A DNA stretch of 22,218 nucleotides, from positions 706,053-728,270 of the forward strand of contig BFEA01000478.1 in NCBI GenBank assembly GCA_003427395.1. Reading direction: 5' to 3'. Of the stretch, positions 9,340 to 18,196 are shown one piece after another. Made by a program: the position numbers and the translations under genes. The notes under the pieces are model-generated. The model saw only the letters and a program-made list of their open reading frames with translations, was not told where the DNA came from and made no database searches. Source of the stretch: Chara braunii. Lineage: Eukaryota > Streptophyta > Charophyceae > Charales > Characeae. Position 1 is the first letter of the stretch. Every line of letters starts with the position of its first letter.

Positions 9340-9795
9340 TCAATTTTCTTTTTCTTTGTTTGTTTGTTTGTTTGTTTGTTTGTTTGCCTGCCTGTTTCTT
9401 TTTTCATTTTTCATTTGCTTCAGGTTTCTTTTCTTATTTTTTCCTTGCGTAACTTGAGGCCAGCTACTGTTTTTCACGAGTGTAGAATGCATGTCACCAT
9501 GGCCATTATCGGGGCCGCTGCAGAGGCGCATACGGCAAGAACACCTTTGCATTTTGTACCAAGGAAGGAGGTCTTGTGGCAGTTCACTGAAATTTAAGAA
9601 ATAGTCTGCAGATGAATAATCGATTCTCTGTGCAATTTGTGTAGCAGTTGGGCAGCGGTCGGACGATGGTTTCTGAGTGCTGTACTCCTTTTTCTGGGCC
9701 TTGTGAAGCATATTCACGCCACCCCGACACAGTCTGTAATGGAATGCGATGACGTCGTCTGGCCAGATGTTTGTAGGCCAGAGGATCTTGTACAA
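9340..9795 (-). CDS. Unassigned open frame, possibly spurious
   Basis: A 151-residue minus-strand frame is open from 9795. The first about 110 residues (starting near MYKILWPTNIWPDDVI) have balanced composition with several Trp, Tyr and Cys. The last about 40 residues are Lys/Asn/Gln repeats produced by the TTTG array on the opposite strand. I recognise no domain. It could contain part of an exon, but no strong splice sites or homologous neighbours support it. Confidence 0.12.
   Translation of the reverse strand: MYKILWPTNIWPDDVIAFHYRLCRGGVNMLHKAQKKEYSTQKPSSDRCPTATQIAQRIDYSSADYFLNFSELPQDLLPWYKMQRCSCRMRLCSGPDNGHGDMHSTLVKNSSWPQVTQGKNKKRNLKQMKNEKRNRQANKQTNKQTNKEKEN
9355..9386. repeat. (TTTG)n microsatellite
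   Basis: Eight tandem TTTG units. TTTGCCTGC occurs on both sides (about 9331 and 9383), but this overlaps the repeat unit itself and so is weak evidence of insertion. Confidence 0.95.
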
Positions 9796-9819
9796 TGATT
9801 CAATGATTCAATGACCTGT

Positions 9820-10083
9820 CATATTTGAGATGACCTCCAACCAAGGAGTGTCAGATGTTCATTACCATATCAATCAGATCGATTCAGAATATGTGATTCA
9901 ATTGCTGGTGGTGGGTTCTCATATACGTACGCTCATAGTGCTGGTGGGTGGGTTCTCATACATACCCTGATCATACAGACGGACACCCATTGTACAGTGC
10001 TTCATTGTTCTTCCTGAGGCGGTGTCCTGGAAGCGTCTATGATATCGTGTGTACGCAACAAGATATTTTTATCGAGGCTGCAC
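9820..10083. other. Spacer before satellite, with short local duplications
   Basis: The sequence GGTGGGTTCTCATA is repeated about 40 bases apart (roughly 9909 and 9946), and CAATGATT is repeated just upstream of this spacer (about 9795-9810). The open frame that begins in this area runs into the tandem repeat and changes frame between its units, so I do not regard it as a gene. Confidence 0.4.
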
Positions 10084-10864
10084 GTGACAGCAAGTTCATG
10101 TACTCGTGGCTGCCATCTGGTAAACAACTCGGCTTACGTCGTCAATCAGTGGCAGTCGGGAAGGTAAAGGAGCCTGTGTACAGTTTTCGTAGTCCCCTTG
10201 CATCTCTCAGCTGCTGCAAGAGGAACGCATTCAGCATCCAACTGGCATTGCAGCTCACATTGGCAGCGCAGGAGGTGATTGCACGCATCGTGGATTGTCG
10301 CACCCTTTTAGAGCATGGTTGTGACAGTAAGTTCGTTTACTCATGGCTGCCACCTCGTAAACTCCGTTTACATTGCAAATCAGTGGAAGTCTTCCGATCA
10401 AGGAGCCTGTGTACAGTTTTCATATCCCCTCTTATTCCTCAGCCAGCTCCTGCAACAGGAACGCATTCAGCATCCAACTGGCGTTGTGGCTGACATTTGC
10501 AGCAGGTGATTGCACGCATCGTGGATCTTCGCACTGAAAAGCGCGCGGGTGTGACAGTGAGTTCATTTACTCATCGCTGCCATCTGGTAAACTCTGCTTA
10601 CATTGCAAATCAGAGGCAGTCTTCCGGTCAAGGAGCCCGTGTACAGTTTTTCATAGTCTATCCTTCGGCTTTTGCAAGAGGAACGCATTCAGCATTCAAC
10701 TGGCATTGCTGCTCAAATTGTCAGCACAGGAGGTGATTGCACGCATCGTGGATCTTCGCACCCAAGAGCATCGTTGTGTCAAATTGGCAGCGCAGGAGGT
10801 GATTGCACGCATCGTGGATCTTCGCACCCAAGAGCGCGGTTGTGACTGTGTTCAGTCTGGAGCT
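10084..10864 (+). repeat. Tandem repeat of about 230-237 bp, three units plus nested 66-bp duplication
   Basis: Unit starts marked by GTGACAG are at 10084, 10321 and 10551. Each unit contains a conserved GGCTGCCATCTGGTAAAC-like block, CAATCAGTGGCAGTC-like blocks, AGGAACGCATTCAGCAT, and GTGATTGCACGCATCGTGGA. The last motif occurs at about 10276, 10506, 10734 and 10800. A 66-bp sub-unit starting CAAATTG is duplicated at 10714-10779 and 10780-10845. The frame is not kept from unit to unit, so this is most simply a decayed satellite or tandemly duplicated non-coding segment rather than a repeat protein. Confidence 0.85.
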
Positions 10865-11034
10865 GTAGATTGTTTCATACCCTTGGGCCGTTTGCTACGG
10901 TGAGGACCTATTATATAATACATATACATACATCAGTCATCCTCCTTCTCGTGCTGCTCTAATCGGAGCGTGCGGTGACCGACCAAGCTATAGCATACAA
11001 GGGATCATACGTGCGAAGAGCTCGGGTGTGTGCC

Positions 11035-11390
11035 GCAATGCCGTATCTGATGGGCAGCTTGTACTATCTCTCTGATGGTTCAATGGTGGATGGAGGGTGC
11101 TTATATCAGTAGTGCACCCTCTGTCCTTGTAGTAGAGCTGAGGCACACTTGACCCCTGGACAGGTTCCAGTGATGACATCCATTCCATGCTGCATGATGG
11201 GTTGACGAACTTTGCAACGCCGTATCTCGTCGGGTGGGCAGCTTGTATTATTTCTGTGATGGTTCAGAGGTGGATAGAGCATATACCCACATCACCCGTT
11301 CACCTTTCTATCGTTGTAGAGCTGGTGCGCGCTTGACGACTGAGCAGGTTTAATGCGGCCTGATGGGTTGATGCCCTTTGTCATTGAGGG
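11035..11390 (+). repeat. Diverged tandem duplication of about 175 bp
   Basis: Two units begin with GCAAYGCCGTATCT at 11035 and 11214. Both contain GGGCAGCTTGTA, TGATGGTTCA, GTGGATRGAG, TTGTAGAGCTG-like, and GATGGGTTGA blocks in the same order. It lies 0.2 kb beyond the 230-bp satellite and shares no obvious sequence with it. No coding frame is kept. Confidence 0.75.
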
Positions 11391-11429
11391 CGGTCGGTGC
11401 ATCTGGGCATGATTGATAATTTGATATCC

Positions 11430-11441
11430 TTTTTTTTTTTT
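11430..11441. repeat. Short poly-T tract
   Basis: About a dozen T residues between ATATCC and ACTGCG. No flanking duplication is seen. Confidence 0.7.
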
Positions 11442-11546
11442 ACTGCGCGATACTGTTTCTTGTCTAGGTTCTGGGCTCGAAAGGAAGATGAGGCGCTGCT
11501 GGCGGGAATGGTCACTGATTCAATCGCTCAAGTGACAAGTGCCTTG

Positions 11547-11572
11547 AAAAAAAAAAAAAAAAAAAAAAAAAA
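11547..11572. repeat. Poly-A tract (26 A)
   Basis: Uninterrupted A run preceded by GTGCCTTG and followed by GTGATAACC. It could be the tail of a plus-strand retroposon. I could not find a matching target-site duplication upstream. Confidence 0.9.
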
Positions 11573-11637
11573 GTGATAACCATCAAAGGTGCCTCCAATT
11601 GTAGGCCACTCACTCACTCTCATGCGATGGGCATGCC

Positions 11638-12411
11638 ATGATTGTGCACCTTGCCTCCTCACTGCGTCCTCAGTGTTCACAGATGAAGAGGGTTGGATGT
11701 CTGCTGCACCGGACCGGGCACATCTACCAGATATCACAATTTACAACTAGCTCACAGTCAGCAGGAGAAGAGGTATTAGGAGGTAAGAAAATAGATACGG
11801 TGCTGCCTGGCCTGCAGTCGCCTTTCGTGTGTTTTGTACATTCTTTCTTCATGGTGCGTTTACTTTGTATTTCTGCTTCCCGTCGCTTTGCTTCTATCCC
11901 GTTCCTAAGAATATGCAAAGAATGTTCAAAGCACTGCCTTTGCTTGCTTTCTATCCCTATTCTGAGGATGTCCGGTGATTCGTCTAGTGTATTCTCGGGA
12001 GATTACTCCTGTGTCATCATTTTGATTGAGAGAAGTCGCCTTATAAGAGATCGTCCTTCAGAGAATGATAAGGGAAGGTGGTGGTGCTGCTGTAGAGTGG
12101 GAGAGGCAGGACTGGCGATGGACGGTTTCTTCATGACTGTCACCGGCGTCAGGTTGATATCGAGGAGAGCAATAGCTCAGGCTTCGCTTGGTTCTTGGTT
12201 AGCGAGGGCATCACCTGTAACTGTGTGGAGGGCTAATCCAGCTTGTCGTAATAAACGGTGTAATGTGAGAGGAGCACATCCCCCCCTCCCCCCTGCCGTT
12301 GCATCAGTGATTGTGGGTCTCTGCAGTGGTACAACCTGCTGCAGCTCAGTGGTATATTTGATTGTGGATCTGCGGTGGCCCAACTGGGCCAATGGTATGG
12401 TGGGCTCTTAG
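11638..12411 (+). CDS. Longest open frame in the window (257 residues), unrecognised
   Basis: The frame starts at an ATG at 11638 and stops near 12411. Residues are rich in Ser, Cys, Arg and Val. A hydrophobic stretch (FVCFVHSFFMVRLLCI) falls near residue 65. Toward the end, GGVAWGG-like or other known retroelement motifs are absent. Possible internal splice signals exist (an acceptor CTCACAG near 11757 and a donor GTAAGA at about 11783), which would argue against a single long exon. No domain is recognised. The composition is not clearly that of a protein, and the length could arise by chance in GC-balanced sequence. Confidence 0.18.
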   Translation: MIVHLASSLRPQCSQMKRVGCLLHRTGHIYQISQFTTSSQSAGEEVLGGKKIDTVLPGLQSPFVCFVHSFFMVRLLCISASRRFASIPFLRICKECSKHCLCLLSIPILRMSGDSSSVFSGDYSCVIILIERSRLIRDRPSENDKGRWWCCCRVGEAGLAMDGFFMTVTGVRLISRRAIAQASLGSWLARASPVTVWRANPACRNKRCNVRGAHPPLPPAVASVIVGLCSGTTCCSSVVYLIVDLRWPNWANGMVGS

Positions 12412-12735
12412 GACACGGATGTTCGTCATTTTGCAAGGATGAGCTGATCGAGCAGGATGCGATAGGGAGGAGAAAGTTGGGGAGTGGGGTTCAGGATAAA
12501 TATGAGAGCAAGTGACAAACAAGGTCTTTGATGCCTTGAGCTGGTCACGACAAGTTGGCAACTGAGTACCGGAGCAGAAAGACGGGGGAAATGCTGAGGC
12601 ACGAGCTGATGATGCTCGTGGGTATGTAACGGTTTGTGTTTTTTTTCTCTTCTTTCTATGATATATAAGGGCCTCTTGCAAAGTGTATTGACATTGTGAT
12701 TGATTGGAAAGTGTTGTTTCTGGACCACTATGATC
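12412..12735. other. No recognisable gene
   Basis: Only short overlapping minus-strand frames occur here, without domains. A T-rich tract lies at about 12640-12655. Confidence 0.4.
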
Positions 12736-12960
12736 TGTAAATATTTAATATCTATCCTTAAATATTGATGTTTGTATTTTTTTATGACTATTCTATATCT
12801 ATCTATAGATTTTATTATTATAATTCATAATTTTAAGAGAATCTTTTTTTTTATTATATGAATATAAGTATATAAAAATAAGTATATAAAAGAAATACAA
12901 CTATATCTATTTTGTGACGATATATATAGATATAAAAGGAAATTATAAGTTAACAGAAGC
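12736..12960. repeat. AT-rich island with ATCT/TATA-type simple sequence
   Basis: About 225 bases are far more AT-rich than their surroundings. They include CTATCTATC-like runs and repeated AAGTATATAAAA (about 12866-12895). The island begins and ends abruptly next to GC-balanced DNA, which suggests an inserted or locally expanded block. No terminal repeats are identified. Confidence 0.6.
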
Positions 12961-13263
12961 ATGGGCAACATCATTAGATTGGGCCTCTCATCAGAAATGC
13001 GGAGGCAAGACTGGCAAGACAAGCACCATTGCTTGTATCGGATGAGTCTGGTAGAGACCATTGTGCGATACAAAAGAGGATGGTCGCTCTCCACGCACAG
13101 ATCATAGGATAACATAACACGATGTCAGGCTCGGGTGTACTCGCACCCTCGCTTTTTGTGATGTATCAGACCTCAATCATGCCCAGATTCAGTCAAAGAG
13201 ATCCTCATGTCAGTATGGCCAACGGCGTCAAAATGCTGCTCTAGAAGCTTGCCACCTTTTCTG

Positions 13264-13430
13264 TTAAACCACCAGTACTTGGCCCAGCTATCGGCCGCGG
13301 AAAAAAAAATTAGAGTAGAAACGTTTCTAGTCGGATGAATTTGGGCGCTCCAGTAGTGGCCCTTACGTTTCCTAAAATCGTGGCTCGTTAACGGGCACGA
13401 CTCTAGGAAGTACTACTACTGGTGGTTTAA
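13264..13430 (-). mobile_element. TIR element family 1, copy 1 (167 bp, TTAA ends)
   Basis: The element begins TTAAACCACCAGTACTT and ends in the complementary AGTACTACTACTGGTGGTTTAA-type terminus, so terminal inverted repeats of about 14 bp run from TTAA to TTAA. The interior is inverted with respect to copies 2 and 3 at 14.47-14.95 kb. It shares GAAACGTTTCTAGTCGGATG and an imperfect palindrome centred on CGTTAACG. No protein is encoded. Size, TIRs and TTAA ends fit a MITE with a TTAA target, as used by piggyBac-type transposases. The family assignment is inference, since TTAA could be part of the TIR itself. Confidence 0.75.
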
Positions 13431-13441
13431 ATGCATGCTCG

Positions 13442-13629
13442 CTTAAACCGCAAGTACATGGCCCCAGCCTTGCTGTCCGAAACTTGTTGCCACTAGAAAA
13501 CGAGGCCAAAATGTCAAACGATGGGCCCGCCGTTGATAAACTCGATCGGTGGTCGGGTTTTCGTTTCGCGTCTACAGAATTTGAGGTGTCAGGCCTGCGG
13601 CCCAGGTGCCCATGTACTGGTGCTTTAAG
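13442..13629. mobile_element. TIR element family 2 (188 bp), starting 12 bp after family 1 copy 1
   Basis: The left end reads CTTAAACCGCAAGTACATGG. The right end, reversed and complemented, reads CTTAAAGCACCAGTACATGG, matching at 17 of 20 positions. The terminal core resembles that of family 1 (TTAAACCACCAGTA), but the interior is different. A partial relative of its right end lies inside LINE B at 19.3 kb. The interior is open in one frame but has no recognisable product. Confidence 0.65.
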
Positions 13630-13717
13630 AAATAAGCCTTCAGAAGAACATCGTCTGAGAATAGAGGAATCGGATTTGCAGCAACAACTACCGGACCTAG
13701 AACTTGTAGAACTTTTT

Positions 13718-13908
13718 GAGATCTACAACCCCATACTTTTATTTTATGTTTTGAAGTTTTGCTATATTTTATTATTTTTTTAAAATATAAAACTGAAAGA
13801 AAAAAATGAAATGGGTGGGTTTTTCTTTTTTTTCACAGAGATTTTGTTTCTGGCAAAAAAAAAAAAAAAAGAGTTGCAGTCTTGTAGATCTTTTAGAGAT
13901 CTACAACC
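13718..13908. repeat. Direct duplication with an 8-bp palindrome (GTAGATCT/AGATCTAC)
   Basis: GAGATCTACAACC followed by ATA and a T-rich tract occurs at 13718 and again at 13896. Both are preceded by a Gly/Gln-codon-like CTTGTAGA context. At the second site, GTAGATCT and AGATCTAC form perfect arms around a 5-base loop (13884-13904). Poly-A at 13855-13870 lies between the copies. Confidence 0.6.
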
Positions 13909-13996
13909 ATATATTTTTTTATTTTTTATTTTTTAAAAAGAAAAAAAACATAAAAACCAGAAAAAGAAGACACACACAGAGACCTCCCCCCCCCCC

Positions 13997-14013
13997 ACAC
14001 ACACACGCACACA

Positions 14014-14068
<55 letters not shown>
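13997..14068. repeat. Compound (CA)n(GA)n microsatellite
   Basis: A C run (13986-13996) leads into about 17 CA units and then about 18 GA units. Confidence 0.97.
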
Positions 14069-14071
<3 letters not shown>

Positions 14072-14464
14072 GCATGCTCTACCAGGCTCTTCCCTTCCGC
14101 CGGTGAGCCAAAATGATGTTATATATCGTCAAATAGAACTACCTGGTAAACCGTCGCAGAGAGGGAGAAGAGGGTAACAAACGAGGGGTTGTGACAAACT
14201 ATAAGTGCGAGTGTGTCTGTGTATGTATGTATATATATAGACACAGAGAGCCACTAACCCCCTCCACCTCAGCCACCAAAACCCCAAAACAATCCTCGGA
14301 TCCCCTCCACGCGCAACAGCCCCCAAGTGTTCCCCTTCATGCGAGGGCCCCCGTCAGGCGCGCACACTCATCTTTTGGGCTGTGTGCGTGCAAGAAACAG
14401 GATTGAATGCTTTTGAGCCCGCGTCGGGGGGAAGTTGAGCGCGCTTAAGCTCGCACTCGCGCAC

Positions 14465-14633
14465 TTAAACCACCAGTACTTCCTAAAGCCGTGCCCGTTA
14501 ACAAGCCATGGCTTTAGGAAATGTACGGGAAATGTACGGGTCACTACAGGAGTGCCCAAATTCATCCGACTAGAAACATTTCTACTCTAATTTTTTCCAC
14601 GGCCCATGGTTGGGCCAACTGCTGGTGGTTTAA
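14465..14633 (+). mobile_element. TIR element family 1, copy 2 (169 bp)
   Basis: The ends are TTAAACCACCAGTACTT and CTGCTGGTGGTTTAA. CCTAAAGCC and GGCTTTAGG form an internal hairpin round GTTAAC. A short AAATGTACGGG direct repeat occurs inside this copy only. The core AAATTCATCCGACTAGAAAC is shared with copies 1 and 3. It does not encode a protein. Confidence 0.75.
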
Positions 14634-14789
14634 GCACGCTCAAACGGCTACATAGTGGGACATGGTCGCCAAAAAGACCCCATGATGACTCTTTTCCTGA
14701 AGAAGTATGGCTCCACTTCTGAGAGGGATGGAGTCCTTTTGAGCCCGCGTCGGGGGGGGTTGAGCGCGCTTAAGCTTGCACTCGTGCAC

Positions 14790-14950
14790 TTAAACCACCA
14801 GTACTTCCTAAAGCCGTGCCCGTTAGCAGGCCACGGCCTTTAGGAAATGTACGGGTCACTACAGGAGTGCCAAATTCATCCGACTAGAAACGTTTCTACT
14901 CATTTTATTTTTTCCACGGCCCATAGCTGGGCCAACTACTGGTGGTTGAA
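14790..14950 (+). mobile_element. TIR element family 1, copy 3 (161 bp)
   Basis: It begins TTAAACCACCAGTACTT and ends CTACTGGTGGTTGAA, with one substitution in the terminal TTAA. It lacks the AAATGTACGGG duplication of copy 2 and otherwise follows it closely through the 326-bp tandem unit. Confidence 0.75.
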
Positions 14951-15104
14951 GTGCCGCGCAAACGGTTATATAGCGGGACATGGTCGACCAAAAGACCCCA
15001 TGACGACTCTTTTCCTGAAGAAGTATGGCTCCACTTCTGAGAGCTTTTCAAAGAAGAGTCCATGGACTTCCTCACGGTTGGCCACATGGGGTAGAGGCCC
15101 TAGA

Positions 15105-15111
15105 GGGTAAG

Positions 15112-15150
<39 letters not shown>

Positions 15151-15219
15151 AACAGCCCTCACCGGTGCTAGAGGTGCTGGTAAGAGCAGACACCGCTAGC
15201 ACCGGGGGGGTAAGAACTT
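15105..15219 (-). mobile_element. Minute retroposon E1 with poly-A tail and 12-bp target-site duplication
   Basis: GGGTAAGAACTT occurs at 15105-15116 and 15208-15219. Between them, read on the minus strand, lies about 60 bases of unique sequence ending GAGGGCTGTTTTTGT, then about 30 A (the T run 15115-15145). Short unique body, A tail and flanking duplication are the hallmarks of LINE-driven retroposition. The body holds CCGGTGCTAG/CTAGCACCGG arms that could fold into a hairpin. The last bases before the tail match those of E2 at 18.2 kb. Confidence 0.7.
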
Positions 15220-15264
15220 CAATACAAGAGTGATAAAATCACTTGTCATGGGTCCTTTTGTCAG

Positions 15265-15551
15265 AAATGCATGGCAGAGGGGAATAGATGTGCTTGTTCT
15301 CTTCATTGATTTTGAAAAGGCATATGATCACATCTATTGGGACTTTCTTGACATGTGCCTAGCCAAATGAGTTTTGGCTACATGTTCACCAACTGGATCA
15401 ACATCCTTCATAGGAAAGCTACAACAGATGCAATATTAAATTATTAATTGTTCACTTGGCCCCACCCTTTTCTGTTACAAATGCCGGTGAGACAAGGTGC
15501 ATCTTTTTGTCTTTGTGATGGAAGCACTGGCTGCGATGATTAGAGCCAACC
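15265..15551 (+). pseudogene. LINE copy D: reverse transcriptase fragment
   Basis: The plus strand encodes VLFIDFEKAYDHIYWDFLDM, the RT motif A block with its catalytic Asp. After a shift at a TGA (about 15368), MSFGYMFTNWINILHRKAT follows, then MPVRQGA, and, in another frame, LFVFVMEALAAMIRANP. The order matches RT motifs A to B of L1-type elements. The conserved PLAP part of motif B is deleted and no FADD block follows. An (AAAT)n array starts directly after the RANP codons at 15553. The piece is on the opposite strand to copies A, B and C and resembles B in the shared MIRANP/LIRANW region. It is inactive. Confidence 0.8.
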
Positions 15552-15552
15552 C

Positions 15553-15582
15553 AAAAATAAATAAATAAATAAATAAATAAAT
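15553..15582. repeat. (AAAT)n microsatellite
   Basis: About seven AAAT units abut the 3' end of the RT fragment D. Confidence 0.95.
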
Positions 15583-16160
15583 TCCAGTACCAGGAATAAC
15601 TTATAACCTAACTTCTCTCTTTGCAGGCAGCATGACGCCAAAAAACTTGCACGCAGCAAAGTGAGGCTGAGCCTCTCGCTCAGCCTGGAGATATAGCGGC
15701 CAACCTGCCTCTTGGGTGGTGACTTCCAGGCCGCGCAGCCTCCAAACAACCGGTACCTCCTCCCTTTCGGAAGGAAACATCATTGCAGGCTCTGATATTG
15801 TTCGCACAGGCGCTAGGCTACAGACTACTTGGACTGGTACCGGCCTAGACCTAGCCTACCGCTGCTGGGCCTCTAAAAATGCTACTTTTGTCTTCTTCTG
15901 CTCGGCCTCCAGTTCCCGGCACATCTACTGCTACTTGAGTGGGTACCACCCTACCTACTACTCGAGTGCTTTTTTTTTCCCGCTGCAGTAAGTGTCGCAG
16001 GCCTACTCCCGCCACTTGAGTGTTTTCCCCGCTGCAACCCTCAAAGTCATGGCACAGGTAAGTACCGGCCCTGCGGGGCCTCCCAAACAAACAAGTGCCC
16101 TTGTGGGTCACACACACACTCAGGCTGACAAACACTCCGACAGCCACGCAGGCCAGCAAG
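15583..16160. other. No recognisable gene; local short repeats
   Basis: Imperfect repeats such as CTACTCGAGTGCTTTT...CCCGCTGCAG (about 15957-15988) and CCACTTGAGTGTTTTCCCCG (about 16011-16036) occur. Open frames on both strands carry no recognisable domain. Confidence 0.4.
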
Positions 16161-16185
16161 CACACACACACACACACACACACAC
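16161..16185. repeat. (CA)n microsatellite
   Basis: Twelve CA units. Confidence 0.95.
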
Positions 16186-16399
16186 AGACTTAGGAAACTC
16201 AGTAGAAATCGGGAATCTCAGCAACGCATTCATTCTAGCGGCAAAACTCAGAAATCAGATGTGTTCTCAGTCCGTGTTTGACAGGTCCTTACAAAGCCCA
16301 TGTTTTCTCATAATAAAAAAAAAAGAGGGGCGAAGGGGAAGCTGGCATATGGGAGTGTTCGGTTCATACAGAGAATTACCCATCTTGATGTCCCTCTAA

Positions 16400-17820
16400 C
16401 ACCCTCACCCTAAACAGCTGTGTCCAACTCTTCATTCCTTGTCAGCATTGTCCATCTGGCTCCTGGGAGGACAAGGTCAAAGGCGTGGAGGCACACCACG
16501 GGAGTCCTTTTTGAATAGACGTTGTATGTCGTCATTTCTACAGGTAGTGAGAGGGCTGGGATTACCCAGTCCCCCTCCCTCCTGCACCTTCGGGCCCTTC
16601 CTTTGTCTTTCTTACAACCAAGGAAAGAGGGACTGCTCCAAATGGGTTTGACAGGTGTCGAGGATTCCCTTCATTTTTTTTTCACTGTTTCCTGAGCTCC
16701 TTGCAGAGTACCACCTTTCGTTAGGGGTGTTCCATAGGTCCCCCAGTGGAGAAGACACCCTTTTTACCCCCCCCCCAAATAGCCAAAAACGAGTCTTTTT
16801 CCACAGGGAAAAGGGACTCCCCAACTAAGTCGTCCAGCAGGGTCCGGGTTTGGAACAGGGGCTGGTGGTTGATCTCATGCCATCTGATAGGAAGAGGTTT
16901 CTTCTTTGGCCGTATGTCCCTCCAGAGGTGCAAAAGGGATGGTGGCTCCGGGGTGAATCTGGTATAGACCAGTAAAGTCAGAAGAGATTACACACAATGG
17001 AAAATAGTCGGAGAAGATGATCCGAGCTTTGCCGTCATGGCGTACCCCTCCCCACAACTAACTCCTGAAACAATTTTCACCGCCAGGAACTCAACCTTTC
17101 CACTCTACCCCCCTCAAGTCGAGGAATAGGTTTGGTAGCCACTGCAGCGGATGATGTATGTTTCTGCGGAGCCAGTCTCTGGATCTGGATGTGGGCATAG
17201 GGGGCCCAAGGGATGTTATTGCAAATGAGCAGTCAGATCAGAAGTTTATAGCTCAGTGCTTCGATTTCAACTCGGGTGTCAGTTACCCCCCTAGCCCTCC
17301 TCTAGCTGTTGTGTAATGTCATGCCAGGCCGCCCATTTTTTGACACCGCGGGAGTCGTCATGGTCATTTTTTCCGAGGAAGGCTGAGGTTTCTTGCCTCA
17401 GGGATCCAAAGTTTCTGTTGTTTCCCTCGCCTGAAGGCTATTTTATACCAAATCGCAGCCAGGATTGTGTTATTTATTGCAAGGGGTCTTCCAACTAGGG
17501 ATGAGTGCAGCTTCTTCACGTTTGCCATCGTTTAAACTGCAGTTTCTACCAGGGAGTTGCCGTGAGATACCGGAGGAAACAATTGCATTAAGCGAACCCC
17601 CCAAAATTCTGATGGCCTCTTCCCACCACTTTCATGCCACACAGTGGTTGTGGTGGGGTGGTGGTCCTTTCTGGGTGCAATCACCACCCATCCTTCTCCT
17701 TTGCAGCCCAACCGACCTCCATGTCAACTGCAATATCAAAGAGACCCATAATACTAAGGCGTGCAGCTTGTATGCTAGCCGGGTCAGCTTTGCACACTAT
17801 CGTTAGGCAAAGGTCAGGAT
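16400..17820 (-). mobile_element. LINE copy C: decayed, same family as LINE B
   Basis: Minus-strand blocks line up in order with LINE B. LTIVCKADP with FDIAVDMEV (about 17806-17700) is the region just after the RT motif C. ILGVRLMQLF with SLVGRPLAINN follows at about 17480-17620, then FLGKNDHDD and KKWAAWHDITQ (about 17320-17390). Next come IPWAPYAHIQ (about 17186-17220) and PLPIRWHEINHQPLF (about 16850-16900). EGDWVIPALSLP (about 16541-16575) and LPGARWTMLTRNEELD (about 16430-16475) are the last. Each has a counterpart in B. Many stops and frame changes separate the blocks. The FADD motif is lost (it reads HPDL before LTIV), and the zinc-binding C-terminus is missing, so the copy ends near 16400. 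Confidence 0.75.
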
Positions 17821-18149
17821 GGGGGTGGTGAGTGTGGTGGCTGAGCAGGGGTTGCGGCAGGGGGGGACAACTGGCCATCGAACAAAATTCCACTGATGGG
17901 TAGGCCAGGTACCGGGCAATGGGAGGTTGACAGTGGCCTTTGAGACCAGTGTTGTTCGGTGTGCCACATGGTTTACGACGCAGCTGTTGTGAGTCGTCCA
18001 GGTTGCCCAGCTTGCAGTCCAGGTCCAGCCACGTGGACTTGAATGAGGCTACTAGCTCCTGGCGTTGTACCTGGTCTGTAGTTGTGCTAAGGGTTTCTTT
18101 GAGTTGGATCCAGGCTCTGTGGATGTTGCATCCCAATGTGCCAATAATG

Positions 18150-18196
<47 letters not shown>

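Larger units (their letters stand above)
14411..15050 (+). repeat. Tandem duplication of a 326-bp unit carrying family 1 TIR elements
   Basis: TTTTGAGCCCGCGTCGGGG begins units at 14411 and 14737. Each unit holds GAGCGCGCTTAAGCT, then a family 1 TIR element. This is followed by GGGACATGGTCG, AAAGACCCCATGA, and CTCTTTTCCTGAAGAAGTAT. The second unit ends near 15050, where the two copies of the GAAGAAGTATGGCTCC tail diverge. Either a segment with the element inside was duplicated, or the whole 326-bp unit is a larger composite element. Confidence 0.8.

Noticed and set aside
9948-10736. A 181-residue plus-strand frame with repeated SKFVYSWLP-like peptides, suggesting a repeat protein
   Set aside because: The frame shifts between units of the tandem repeat and stops occur in the third unit, so selection on a protein is not supported.
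10084-11390. Possible CRISPR-like array from regularly repeated motifs
   Set aside because: The repeats are long diverged tandem units, not short identical repeats with unique spacers, and there is no cas gene or prokaryotic context.
15146-15207. CCGGTGCTAG/CTAGCACCGG hairpin beside a T run as a transcription terminator
   Set aside because: The window is eukaryotic, and the T run is explained as the poly-A tail of a minus-strand retroposon with target-site duplications.
15851-16183. Minus-strand frame with Cys-Val repeats
   Set aside because: It starts in the CA microsatellite, and its remaining sequence has no recognisable domain.
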